A stretch of DNA of 64,000 nt from Nemania diffusa (Eukaryota; Ascomycota; Sordariomycetes; Xylariales; Xylariaceae). Positions 23,743-36,737 of this stretch are shown here, piece by piece (the first letter of the stretch is position 1; each line of letters opens with the position of its first letter). The notes beneath the pieces were generated by a model. The model searched no databases and was not told the origin of the DNA. It saw only the letters and a list, made by a program, of their open reading frames with translations. Both the position numbers and the translations under genes were made by a program. The stretch is from the NCBI GenBank assembly GCA_038501195.1, contig JBBPUQ010000010.1, forward strand, positions 885,501-949,500, in the 5' to 3' direction.

Positions 23743-26700
23743 TATTTTTTAATTAAGCTATTTTAAACTATTTAATTGTTTTTTTTTTTATATATTAATA
23801 AAAAAAATAAATAATAATTTTTTTAATTTTATATTTTAAAATTTTTATAAAAATATATTTTAAATAATTTTAATAATTTTATATATTTTAAATAATTAAT
23901 TTTTATAAAAAAAAAACTAAAAATATATTTTTTTTAATATATTATTATATTAATATATTTTTTATATTTTAATTATAAAACTATTAAATAATAAAATTAT
24001 ATTTATATATATTTATTAATTATAATTTTATTATTTAATTAAATATATAATATATTTAATAAATTTAAATTAGCAGTTATAAAAAAAATATATTTTTTTT
24101 TTATATATAAAATAAATTTATTTTTAATATTTTAATACTTTTAATATAAATTAATTATAAAGCAATTTTAATTTTTTTTTTTTTTTTTTTAAGCTATTTT
24201 TTTAAATTTATAAGTATATTTTTAAAATTGCTTAATTGTTATATATTTAATTAATTAATAAAATAATTAGTTTTTTTTATTTTTTTTTTTTTTTTTTTTT
24301 TTTATTTATTTATAAATTATAATTTTTAAGCTTTTTTTTTATATAAATAAATTTAAAATTAATTTATAATTATAAATATTATTATTATTATTAATATATA
24401 TTTTATAAAACTTTTAAATTAGTTATAAAAGTTTTTATATTAATTAAAATTTTAAATAATATTGTTTTATTATAATATTTTAATATAATAAATAATTTTT
24501 TAGTTTTATATTATAAAATATTAATTATAAATTAATATTTTTAAAAAATAGTTTTATTTTTTTTTACTGTTGTTTTTAGTTTATTTTTAAGATTTTTTTT
24601 TTTAATTCTTTTTTTTAAAAAAAAAAAAAAAAAAAAAATATATATATTTAAGTATTTTTTTTTTTTTTTTTTTACTTTTAGCTCTAGCTAATAATTATTA
24701 AAATTTTTTATATTATTGTTATAAATATTATTATTTGTTTTATTATTTATATTTTTTATATTTTTATTATTATTATTAATAATAATAATAATAATTTTTT
24801 CGCTTTTTTTTTTTAATATAATATTTTAAGCTTTATAATTTATTAAATATTTATTTATATTTATATTTTAATAAATATTATTATTTATGTTTTATTTAAA
24901 AAAAAAATATATAGTTTTTTATTATTGCTATATAAATGTTATTTTTATTAAATATAAAAATAATATATATTTTAATATAATTAACTATAGCTAATATTAT
25001 TATAAATATTTTTTAAAATATATATATATATTTATATAAGTTTTTTTTTTATTTTTTATATATATTTAAAATATTATATTAATAAATATAAATATAATTT
25101 AAATTATATAATATTATTTATTTATTATTTAATAATAGCTATTTAATTTAAAACTTTTTAAGTTATAAGTTTTATTTTAATATTTTTTAAAATTATTATA
25201 GCAATTTTTAATTAATAGTTTTTATATAAAAACTTTTTTATTTTTATAATATTTTTTAAGTTATTTTTAAAATAAACAAAAAAAAGTTTGTTATTATTAT
25301 TTTTTTATTATTTATATTTATATTTGCTTTTTATATTTTTTATTAAAATGTTTATATATTTAAATTTTTATTTGTTTTATATATTTTAATTATTTTTTTT
25401 AGCTATTTTACTTTTTTTTTTTTTAATATTATTAACACTTTTATTATTAATAATTTTTTTGTTTATATTATTAATACTATTAATATATTGTTATATAATT
25501 ATATTATATATTTTTATGCTTTTTTTTTTTTGTGTTTTATATGCTTTTTTTAAAACTTTTAATAAATAAAAGTTAATATTTTTAATATTTAATAAACTTA
25601 AAAAATAAAATAATAAAAGTAATAAATAGAAATTAATATAATTTATTTTAATTTTACTTTTTTTTTTTATTTTTAGTTGTTTTAATTGTTATAAATTAAT
25701 AAATAATTAAAAAGTTTTTTTTGTTTATTTTTTAAACTTATATTATAAATATAATTTATATTTTTAAAATTAATAAAAGTTTAAAAATATTTAAACTAAG
25801 TTTATAATAAATTTTTAATTAATTTATTAATAAATATTTAATTAATAAAAAAATATATTATTTTAAAGCTTTTTTTAAAATATTTTTAATATAATTATAT
25901 ATTTTATATATTTATATATTTAAATTTAATATTTATTTTTTTATTTTTATTTATTATTAATTTAATTATTTATATATTATTTAAATAAATTATTTATGTT
26001 TTATTTAATTTTAAAATAAAATTATAAAATAACTTTTTAAAAACTATTGTTTTTTTTATAATAAATTTAATTATATTTATTTTTGTTTTTATAATAAAAA
26101 TAAATATAATATTTTAATAAATAGCTTTTTATAAAATTATATTTTTAAATAATAATATAATATATTTATATAAAAAATAATAAGTTTTATAATTATTTAT
26201 AAATAAAGTATTTTTTACTATTAAAAAAGCTTAAGCTTTATAGTTTTATATTTTATATATAATTTTAAAAAAATATATTATATATAAATATTAAATTATT
26301 TAATAAATAATTTTATAATATATAAAGTTAAAATTAATTAAAAGTTTTAAAAGTTATATTATTATATATATAATATTTAATTTTAAAAATACTGTTATAT
26401 ATAAAATTAATTTAATTAGTTTTTAATATAGTTTAATTTTTACTTTTATTATATTTTTTAAATATTTTTTAAACTTTTTTATTAAAAATAATATTATAAA
26501 AATTTAATTTTAATTATTAAGTTTATAATATGTTATAATTTTATTAATATATTTATTATATATTAATATAATTATTTTTTAAAAATAGTTTTAAATTATT
26601 TTAATTTTTAAAAACTAAATAATATTATTTTAATTTTTAAATTTATAAATTTTTTTAATATTTAAAATAATTTTTTTTGCTTTTTTTTTATAAGTTTTAT

Positions 26701-29700
26701 AATATAAAATTAAAAAGTTATTTATATAAAATATAATAAATATTATATATTTTAAAATATAAAATAAATAAAACTTTTTTTTTAAAACTATTATTTTATT
26801 AGTTTTAAATATTTTAATAAACTTTTTATATTATAGTAATAAAAAGTTTTTTAAATTATATAATATTTTATTAAATTTATTAATTAAATTATTTTAATTA
26901 AAACTTTTTAAAAATAATATATTTATAAAAACTTTATTAGTTTTTAATATATTAAAAAAATTTTTAATTATATTAAATTATTTAATTTTAAAATTAAAAA
27001 TTGCTATTAATATTATTATAAATTTAAATATTTTAATTATAAATATAGCTATATAAATTAATTAAAATATATATTTTTTTTTAAAAGTTATTTTTAATAA
27101 TTAAATATATTTTATATATATTTAAAAAATTATTTTTATTAAATTTATATATAAATATTTATTTTAATAAAAATAAATTGTTTTTTATATTTTATATAAA
27201 AATAATTTTATATATTTTATTATTTTTTAACTATTTATATTTATTATAAATATTAGTTTTAAATAATTTATTAATTAAATATTTAAAAAAAAAATTTTAG
27301 TTTTTAAATAATAGTTTTAAAAAATTATTTTTATAAATATAAAGTTTTTAAAATGTTATATTTAAATATATAGCTTTTTTTTAATTTATTATTATTATAA
27401 ATATTATATATAATATTTTATATTTTTAAGTTTTTTAATATAAAACTTTTAATTAATTAAATATAAAAGTTTTTAAAAAAAATTATTAAAAGTTATTTTT
27501 TAAAAAATATATTTTGTTTTTTTTATAAAATATAATTATAAAAATTATATAATTTTTATTATTATTTTTTAATTTTTTAAATATATTTATTTATATATAA
27601 AATTAATAAATTTATTTTATATATATATTTATATTTTATTTAAAACAGTTTATTTAATATTTTAAATATAGTTTAATATTTATATTATTATAAATTTTTA
27701 TTTAATTTATTTTTAATATTTTATATATTAATTTAAAAAGTTTAAAATATTTTATTTTTTAAAAATATTATTATTTTATTTTAAATTATTTTTTTAAGTT
27801 TTATTTTTATATTGTTTTATTATTTTTTAAATTTAAATATTTATTAAAAAATTAAAAGTTTTTATAATTAAAATATATAGCTTTTATTAAATTTTTTAAC
27901 TAGTTTTATTATAATTATATTTATTTTTAAATTTTATTTTTTTAAATAAATATTAAAAAATTTATTAATAAATTAAATATTATTATTATAATTATTTAAA
28001 ATATTTTTATTTATTTTTTAATTTATTATTATTATAAATTTTTATATATTTTAAGTTTTTAAAATTATAATGTTTTTAAGTTTGTTTAATTTAATTTTAA
28101 AATATTTTTATTTTTTATTATAAAAAATTTTTTTATTAAATTTAATATTTTTTATTAAAATTATTTTTTATAAATAAAAAATTTAAATTTTATATAAATT
28201 ATTTATTATATATTTTATTAAATATTTAATATATATTTTTAATTTTATTTTAAAAATTTAATAGTTATAACTAGTTTTTTTTTTTTTATTTAAAAAATAA
28301 ATTTTATATTTATATATAAAAATTTAATTTTAGTTTAATTTAAAATTAATTTTTAATTTTTTTTTTTTTTATTTTAAATATATATTATTTAAAATATTAA
28401 TTAAATTATAATTTAAATATTTTATAAAATATATAAAAATTATTTTTTTTTAAAAAATTAATATTATATAATTAAACTATTATTTAAATTATTTTTAATT
28501 AAAAAAAGCTTAAAAGTTTAATTTTTAAAAATATTTTAATTAATTTTTTAATTATTTTTTTATTTGTTTTTTTATTATTTTTTATTAATTTTTTAATATA
28601 ATTTAATAAAAATTTTAAATTAATTTTTTTTTTTTTAATTTAAAGTTTATAATATATAATTTTTTAAATAATAATAATTTTTTTTTTATTATTATTTTTA
28701 AACTTTATTATAAAAAGTTTAAATTGTTATATTATTTAATATTTAAACTTTTTTATTTATTTAAATATAAAGTTTTATTTTTTATTTTTAAAAAAATTAA
28801 ATTAAATTATATTATTAAATTTATTTTTAAATATTAATATTTATTATAATTTATTAAACTTTTTTAAATAATTAAATAAATTTTAAAAAATTTTATAAAA
28901 AAGTTTTATTAATATTTTTTTAAAAATTTATTTAAAAATTTTGTATAAAATATATATTTTTATATAATTTTTATATTTAAATTATAAAATTTTATTAATT
29001 TTTATATTTTTTATATTATATATTAATATTTTAAATAATTTAAGTTTTAAATATTTTAATTTTAAATGTTATAAATATTTAAAGTTTTTTTTTAGTTTTA
29101 AAAAATTTTTAAAAAATTAATATAAAAAAATTTATTTTATTTATATTAAAATTATTAAAAGTTTTATTATATTTATAAAAATTTTTATTAAAATATATAT
29201 TATATTTATTATAAAAAATCAATTTAAATAAATAAAAAATAAATTATATTAAAAAAATATTAAATTATAATATTATATTTTTATTTTTTAAAAATAAGTT
29301 TTAAAAATTAAATTTATATAAAATTTTTTTATAAATATTATTTTAATAAATATTAAATTAATTAATTTTTTTTTATTTTTTTTTAAAAGTATATTTTTTA
29401 TAATTTAAGTTTTTATTTTTAAAATTAAAAATTAAAAAATATTAATATTTACTATTATTTTTTTTTTAATAATTTTAAAAAAAAAAATTTTTAAAAATAA
29501 TTTATTATTTATAAAATAAAAAATATTATAATTATTTAATAATATATTATTAAATAAAAAATATAATTTTTAAATTTTAATTATATAAATATTTAAAATT
29601 AAATATAATTTTAAAAAAAATAAATTAATTATTATATATATTATATTATTATTATATTAAATTTTTTTATTATTTAATTTTTTTTTTTTTTAAAAATAGT

Positions 29701-31016
29701 TTTTTTTATTTTTTATTTATTTTTTTTGATTTTTTTTTAAAAATTATTTTATTAAATATATTTTTATTATTTTTTAATTTTTTTTATTTTTTTTATAAAA
29801 AATATTTTTTTTAATATTTTTTTTATAAATTTTATAATTATATATTAAAAAAGTTTATATATTTTAAAATATTAAAAATAAATATATTTTATTTAATATT
29901 TATAAAAATATTGAAAATTTTTAAATTATTTTTTATGTTTTTTTTTTTAAGTTATTTTTAAATTTTATTATTTAAAATATAATAAATTTTTAAAATGTTT
30001 TAAAAAATTTTTAATTTATTTTTATAAATAAACTTTTTAAAAATTTATTTTAATTAATTTAATATAAATATTTATTTTTTATAAAAAAATTTGTTTTAAA
30101 ATAAAATAAAAAATTATTTAATAATTTATTTAAAAATAATATATTTATTTATAATTTTTAAAAATTTTTTAATTATAAATATTTTTATTATATTAAATAT
30201 TTAATATATTTTTATTTTTTTATAAATTATTATTTAGTTTTTATATTAATAAATAAAATTTATATATTATAAAGTTTAATTTAAAACTATTTAATATTTA
30301 ATTAATAAAATATTTATAATAATTAGTTTTATAAAAATTAAATTATTTTTTAAATATTTAATTATTAATTTAATATTAAAATTGTTTTTATTAAATATTT
30401 ATATTAATATTATTTTTAAATATTTAAAATTAATTATTTTTAAAATTTAATTATATAAATTAATATATTAAATAATATTAGTTATATATTTTAATATTTT
30501 ATTAATATAAATTTTAATAAATTTATTAAATTTTATAATAATATTAAATATTATTAGTTATATTTTTTTAAAAATTAATAGTATAATATTTTTTATAAAA
30601 TTATTATTATTTTAAACTTTTTATTTTTTAAAATTTTTTTTATATTAATTAGTTTATTTTTATAAAAAAGTTTATTTAATATTTTTATAAATAAAAAGTT
30701 TTAATTTAATTTTAATTTTAAATATAAATATAATATTATTTAAATTAATATAATTTTAAATGTTTTATATTATAATTTAAAATTTAAGTTTATTATATTA
30801 TTTTAATTAATTAAAACTAATTTTTAAAATTGTTTTAATATTTTTATTAATTTTTTTAAACAATATAGTAAAAATATAAAAAAAAATATATTAAAAACAA
30901 ATAAAAGTTTTTAAAATAATATAAAAAAAAAATAAAATAAAAATATTTATAACAATAAAAATTAAAATTATTTATAAAAAAAAACACTAGTTTAATAAAT
31001 AAATTAAATTTATAAT
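23743..31016 (-). pseudogene. Internal region of element C, with copia reverse transcriptase
   Basis: About 7.3 kb of almost pure A/T, T-rich on the + strand. On the - strand near 26711-26728 one frame reads YINNFL followed by LYYKTYKKKAKKII, NIKKIYKF and then FLKIKII at about 26594-26640. That is the order and spacing of the copia RT block (catalytic Asp-Asp, then the K-x-F-x-M-K-D-L-G box, then FLG-I). Both aspartates are changed to Asn. No other domain could be placed with confidence. Confidence 0.65.
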
Positions 31017-31410
31017 TATTATATATAAAAATATAATTAAATTTAATAAATAAAATTAAACTAATATAATTAAAACAATTTTAAAAAATATATTAAAATA
31101 AAATTTATTAAATATTTTAATTATTTTAACTTTTTAATTTTTAAGTTTTATATATATATATATATTTTTAATAAATATTAAAATTAAGTTTAATATTTTA
31201 TTTTTAAATTTTAATTTTATAATTATTTTTGCTTATTTATAATAGTAAATATTTACAATAAATAATAATTTTAATAAATAATGTTATAAATAATAGAAAA
31301 GCTTTTATAGAAACTTTTTTTTAAGCTTTTTTATTAAGTAAGCTTATTTAAGTGGATCTTATAACCCGACCCTTTGGGCTCGCCCCACTAGACCCACTTA
31401 TACTGTCACA
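31017..31410 (-). repeat. Right LTR of element C (intact length, 394 bp)
   Basis: The left two thirds are RIP-mutated, while from about 31245 the sequence is nearly normal and ends CTTATACTGTCACA. The duplication AATAT follows. An ATG at 31352 lies within this LTR and only by chance opens a frame that runs into the transporter fragment. Confidence 0.92.
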
Positions 31411-31415
31411 AATAT

Positions 31416-31756
31416 TTTTAACATTCCGCCTCCTCGGAGGATTGGTAGGACTTGCAATATGCTCGACTCTCTTTACCAGCATTTTCTCTCAATCTATTGC
31501 CAAGATTGAGTCACTCCCCGACACTCTGAGCGTCCTCCAAAGCCCAAACGAGGCAATTGCCTTTATTCCGGTTTTAAGAAGTATACATCTCCCTGAGGAG
31601 ACACTACTAGCAGTTCGTGAGGCATATCTAAGTGCCATTAGGGTAATACTCTATGCCATGACGGGCTTCAGTGGCCTTGGACTGCTAAGTTCTTTTTTCA
31701 CTCGTGACCTCGACCTCCGAAAGACGGAAATGGGTCAACAACAGTTTGACGGTTAA
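31416..31756 (+). pseudogene. 3' fragment of disrupted DHA14-type MFS transporter
   Basis: Reads FLTFRLLGGLVGLAICSTLF, then a loop, then LSAIRVILYAMTGFSGLGLL (a last membrane helix), and ends at a TAA at 31754-31756 after GQQQFDG. FRLLGGxxGLAI is a conserved late-helix motif of fungal DHA14 transporters. It joins in frame to 8837 when 8838-31415 (22,578 bp, divisible by three) is left out. This fragment has no stop and little sign of RIP. Confidence 0.88.
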
Positions 31757-33267
31757 GACTATTTAATGTACATATTGTGACCCGACATACAGGGGAATAT
31801 ATTGCATTCTTTGTCAAGGTTCTATGGAGGACAAACCCGAGTCCTACTACAGCATACGATTTATCCTTACTTGTTTCGAAAATCGAAAACCCAAATATCC
31901 ATGAAAGAACCGAGACGCGTATCTGTTTGCATAATGAATCATTTTAGGTAGATAGTAGCTGAGGGTGTATGCGGCCCCGATGTGGGATTATAGCGGCATA
32001 CTCGCTAAGTCTAATATCTTAATTGCAGTAATATTGAAGAGCAAATCCGTTAAAACTCAAAATTATGTCTACGTAGCCTGGACCGTCACTCTCACTAGGG
32101 CCATGCAAGGTTGTGGCAGGTCTAAGTGGTGTGAGTTGGTCCATTCGTAGGGAGTTTGTAACTCATCAGAATGCTTAAATTTGCATGGTAGACCTGGTCA
32201 GCTACGTGAAACTTATTCAGAAATCAATAAGCATATGCAACCCATATTGGCTAACATTGCTTGCATCTAACAGAGTAGAAAGGGGGGTAAAAACCTCGGG
32301 CTTCGGAAGCCGTTGTGTTGACTTGGTTTTCAACTCGCTTTCTGGATCATTACCTGAAATTAAGTAAGTTATATAGAAAGTAAGATAGTAAATACAATAC
32401 GTAATTTCGGTGTGCATCAGGCCTACTTCCCAAGTATTCTACCTTCATGTGACTAGGTAGTGACAGGACACTCTTAAGTGCTAAAAACGGCTCGGTTGAT
32501 TTACTAGAGTACTTCGCCGCTTCCTTGAAGAAATGATTTTAATCAATACAACTTAGACAAGAACCAATAAGTCTACAATAGTATAGGTACCTACGTTGAT
32601 AGTTGCCGATGTGATCATATTCGATGATTTCTCTACAAAAAGGGGAGGTATAACTTGGCGAGCTCCCAATCAATAGTTTCCTCCAATATCGTTGCAGTAA
32701 AAGTGGTAACTATGCCGTCTCGTCTAACAAGACTAACCTAAAACCAGGTGGCCCCAGCTTACTTCATACAATTGTGGGAAGTACTGAGTGAAGTGATGCG
32801 TGGGTTTCAAGATGAGAGTTCTCCATTAGATTTCAAGCCTATATTATACTCAATAGTCCACCACAATACAGTTTCGACTTAAATTTAATAATAAGTAGTA
32901 TATTACAACCCATTCACGACAAGGTGCGGAGGAACGTTCTTGTCCAGAAATACAAAGCAAGGAGGTAGTATATTAGAAACGGTGCTTCCCATGAAAACAC
33001 GACCTGTGCTACTGAGTGACTCATGAATTCAATGTTCATTTCACCCAAGTCACACAGAAGTCACGTACAACAAGTTGAAATATTCTATGGGAACATCAGG
33101 CAATTTGTCAAATATTTCCTTAATCACTTGAGCTTTGTTCTTCTAATCTTCTACTCACTTCACGCGCAATCCTTGCACAACGCAAAATATTCTCCACATC
33201 GTGACCACTTCAGAACCACAAACAGACAACGACACGATAGCCAACGGATACAGATCATCTAGCGGAA
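31757..33267. other. Intergenic, no gene recognised
   Basis: Normal composition with short ORFs only; none shows a known motif, coding bias or splice-supported extension. This is the first unique DNA beyond the repeat block. Confidence 0.6.
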
Positions 33268-33731
33268 ATGTCTCTACTCACAAAGATATTTAATGCTGTA
33301 AAAACCGACAAAGGCAGCAACAAAACAACAAACATGACGTCGCCCCCCCAAGAGGGTCCCTCAACCGGCCAGGGCAACTCTTCAGCCCACAAACAGGACG
33401 TCCCAGCCCAACAGGGCAATTATCCCCCCAAAGACAAGACTCACACGGCCAGTCAGCCCACTCGTCAAGCCGGCGATAGCAACCCCCGCCGGCCAAGGCA
33501 AACCCCAGATGGTGGATATGGTGGAAGCACAGATGTGCCACGCAGCGAGCCGAGTGAGTAATTTCAGAGTTCAAAAGCTCCTTCCTCACCCAAACTTAAA
33601 CCCTAATTTCTTCCGTCATTTCTAACAAACTAAATAATGTTCAAGAACTAAGGTAATAATCACTAACTTAAAATCTTACAGTTGACATTCCCCCTAAGAA
33701 AAAGGTCTATAAGAGCCTATACGATGACTAG
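33268..33731 (+). CDS. Small hydrophilic protein of unknown function, two exons
   Basis: Exons 33268-33553 and 33682-33731, with a 128-bp intron starting GTGAGT and ending TTACAG after a CACTAAC branch site; phases match and give 111 residues. I do not recognise the family. The protein starts MSLLTKIFNAVKTDKG, a possible short amphipathic helix, then is very rich in Gln, Pro, Gly, Ser and Thr with almost no hydrophobic core, so it is probably disordered. The second exon encodes IPPKKKVYKSLYDD, containing PPKKKV, a basic cluster like a classical nuclear localisation signal. Reading through the intron gives a stop after only two more codons, so splicing is needed for this tail. It sits 1.5 kb from the repeat block. 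Expression data would decide whether it is real. Confidence 0.5.
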
Positions 33732-35466
33732 ATGCCATGCGCAGAAGCAGGTAGAGGAATTTACTTCGAGGTAAATTATATATCTGCAAGGACGAGCAGT
33801 GCGGACAAGTGAAGACCAGGCGAGGCAGGAGGCAAATCGCGTGAAGCCAGACAATGTAGCAAGGCAAGGAGATTGGAGATACCTTGAAGCAAGAGCTACT
33901 CTCACGTGACTGCCCCTATTTATCTCTACTTACCCTGTAACTTCCTAACTTGAAGTATGAGTTAGTCGCACTTAGTATTACCATAGCTTTAATTGAGCAC
34001 TTTCCTACCCACTACGCAATTTTGCCACTGCATTGTAGCCAATTCAAGATGGGTTAGCTTATAATATTATTTGTGTTCACGTATGTACTCGTGGATTGAC
34101 GGTGTGAAGGACAATAGTATTATGTCATCTGCCTGCTTGACTGCTTAGTAGATTGTATTAGATACGGCACATGACAGCCTACCTCTAGAAACACAAAGCG
34201 AGTACAAATACGTTGAAACTTGCGACTCCGTGATCGCCCACTCATGCTGTCTTACATGAGAAGTCGCACCGTGGTGCGAAGGAAGGAACGAGCAACGACG
34301 TGGGCGGCGCTGTTTGAGGTTGAGGGGCAAAGCGAGTTCTGGTGGTTAAGCACACTAGAGCTGAAGCTTAGGCTTAGGTAGCGAGATGGGCTATACTATA
34401 CTCACCGCTAGTATGGCATACCATTCCTACTTCGACAAGCATAGTGGCCTGTGAAACATTAGAAAAGTTGAAGATAGCATCGCTCAAAAACGATAAGAAA
34501 AGTATGCCTTCAAAATGGGAAATACGTACATCGAACTACAAACTTGCAAGCAGGGTCTTCACCAGGAGATTTAGTCAAAGAATACCTTGAGCGTCTATGC
34601 TCCGAGTATGCGACTGTCAGAATGGGTGCCAAGGAAGTCACGGAGCTGCCTTTTGGACTGTTCCCAGCCCACCAGCTCCCCAGTTCTATTTCACCAGCCT
34701 TGGCTGTATTCGGTTCAACATTATGTTGCTTAACCTATTCATCATGAGACTGGAAAATCCACATATTAGCAACCTTCGTGGCACATATAGATCCGGGTTT
34801 AGGGCTCAACAAGAACTGTGGGCGAATAAGAATAGCGGATATGAATACGATGAAAACAAATAAATCGTCCTAGCAAGCTATTATTTGCGAGACTCTATAC
34901 ATTTGCCTCACACAACTCATCAGCCGACCCTCGTTGCCCAGTTACACTTCAACACGACCTAGTATCTAGACACGAACTTCTAGCCAAGTGGCGATGAGTG
35001 GCAGCTCAAGGACTGGAGGGCTTGGGTGATGCAATATACAAGCCCTACGCCCTGGCTTTTGCTCGTGGTCTGCGGCTTGTGACGCCTTTCTAAAAGTTCC
35101 AACTAGAGAGACCTAAACTCATAACCTGGGCTGTCGTGCACAGCGTTGTTTTCCCTCCATCAACCAAGCTATTCATCAAATCAGAAGTATACGTCAATGA
35201 AACAAGTTACTCCCATGTAGCAGCTTCGTGACTTGCGTCATTTTGTCTAAAGTAGTATACACAGCACATTTTCCCATGCCAGTTTTGTGCAGCCAACATG
35301 CGATCATATGTTCATGCGCCCGTAACTCGTAACTTCATAACAGTTTATCGCCTCCAATCCTCCCGACACGACTTCAACAGCAGCATATCTAGTTCCAGAT
35401 ACCGGCTCTAAGTTCATAGATAGTAGCCCTTATAAACTGTACGACGACACATAATACTACAGATAA
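33732..35466. other. Intergenic, one possible gene relic
   Basis: No intact gene seen. At 34544-34747 an ORF reads SPGDLVKEYLERL followed by EVTELPFG, and the next frame over reads AAFWTVPSPP. This is weakly like the start of fungal HSP70-like ATPase domains, where a LPF-FW-TVPA segment follows a YLxxL helix, with one frameshift. It would be a relic at best. Confidence 0.3.
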
Positions 35467-36737
35467 TTAACTCGGGCTTAGACAAGGAGGGAAATAAAGG
35501 TCTCTGTTCCAAGGTGGGAGGGAAGGGGAGCTCACAGTAACAACAGAGTCATCCGTGTGCGTGCCGTCAGTATGCGACACGTACACGTACAGAATCAGCG
35601 CGTGATCGTCGGCAAAACACGCGATGACGCGCCCGTCCAGCCGCCCGACGCTGAGCACCCTGCTCCAGTCCCGCCCGTCGACGCGCACCGTGGCCCACCG
35701 GTCGGGCCCGGCGGCGCGGAAGCGCGTGCTGGGGTGGTCCTCGAGCGCGCACGTCAGCTGGCCCGGGTCGAGCTGCGGGTTCTCGAGCCCGCCCCACCGC
35801 GACTCGACGTCGAGCGTGTCGGTGTCGAGGCGGAGGCGCAGGTCGCCGTGCATGTTGGCGCTGAGCTCGAGTTTCGGGTTCGCTGCCGCTGACGCTGACG
35901 ACGAGGAAGGGTTAGAGTTGGAGTTGGAGTGGGAGTTGGAGTGAGAGGAGGCCCGCGACGCCACGGCGAGCTTGGTGAAGCGGTCCGACACGGCCTTGAG
36001 CTGCAGCAGCGGCGGCAGCTGGATGTGCACGTCGGGCTCGCGCACCTTGGGCTGCATGATCGTCTCCACCGTCTCCGGGTGCAGCACGCGCACGGGGATG
36101 TTCTGCGTGATGATCTTCTCGCGCTCGCGCTGCAGGTTCGTCTCGAGGGACTCGGCCGCGAAGATGCCGTCGTCCTCGTCCTCGCGGCGCGCGTCGTGTC
36201 CCGAGGAGGAGGAGGAGGCGCGGTTGACCGGGTTCATGTTGAAGCGGGCGACGCCTTGAGGCGCGTTCGCGGGCGCCGTCGACGTGGTGATGGTCATGGA
36301 GAGGATGGGCATGCCGTCTTTCTTGGTCAGGCGGAGGGACGCGGATACCGCATTGGTGGCGGACTTGAGGGCTCGCTGGAGCGGTATCAGGGGGAGCTCG
36401 AGGTTGATCGTGTTGTTGGGTTCGGCGGACTGAATGGTCCAATTGTCTAGGATGAAGTCGATTGGCAAGGAGCTGCGTCCAGATGCACAGGTCAGTATGA
36501 TATCTATCGTATGCGGACCGGGTTTACTGACGCCCAGACTTGGGATCCCGTGTCGGGGATCACGGTGAAGCGGACGGTTTCATCGTCGAGGCGCAACCAG
36601 GCAATTTTCTCGAGGGACGAGAGGGCGGCGACGAGCTCTGTCGAGCTGCGTGTCAGTTATCGCCGTGGTGACTTGGAGGGTAGAACGCACGCACTCGAGA
36701 ACGTGCGAATATTTCTAAGATTCGCCTTGAACCTCAT
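35467..36737 (-). CDS. HUS1: HUS1/Mec3-type checkpoint clamp subunit
   Basis: Three exons: 36695-36737, 36532-36637 and 35467-36472. Introns of 57 bp (GTGCGT...CGACAG) and 59 bp (GTCAGT...ACGCAG) keep phase and give 384 residues. The start [20 protein letters not shown] and [15 protein letters not shown], then [19 protein letters not shown], are the signature N-terminal half of Hus1. In the family it forms the ring-shaped 9-1-1 clamp (Rad9-Hus1-Rad1) loaded on damaged DNA to activate the ATR/Mec1 checkpoint in the nucleus. The protein is longer than the usual 280-330 residues because of two low-complexity inserts: an acidic/serine stretch ([16 protein letters not shown]) and an Asn/Ser run ([16 protein letters not shown]). 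The long overlapping ORFs on the other strand come from its high GC third positions. Confidence 0.9.

Larger units (their letters stand above)
8838..31410 (-). mobile_element. Element C: Ty1/copia retrotransposon with two nested insertions
   Basis: A 22.6-kb insertion in the MFS gene flanked by AATAT (8833-8837, 31411-31415). The left boundary starts TGTTACG and the right one ends GTCACA. Its right LTR (31017-31410, 394 bp) matches the left LTR, which survives in three pieces separated by elements B1 and B2. The internal region is 23743-31016. A copia-type reverse transcriptase is readable on the - strand near 26.6-26.8 kb, so the element is opposite to the host gene. Without B1, B2 and their two target-site copies it would be 8062 bp. 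Almost all internal C and G has been lost to RIP. Confidence 0.9.

Noticed and set aside
1..31410. AT-rich block as mitochondrial insertion or centromere
   Set aside because: LTR pairs, target-site duplications and RT motifs explain it as RIP-mutated retrotransposons. A centromeric role cannot be excluded but nothing in the sequence shows it.
31352..31415. ATG at 31352 as the start of a 134-residue protein
   Set aside because: This ATG is inside the LTR of element C; the gene part begins at 31416 and is a 3' fragment.
35557..36450. Long overlapping ORFs opposite HUS1
   Set aside because: Arg/Gly/Val-rich shadows produced by the GC-rich codon bias of the HUS1 exon.
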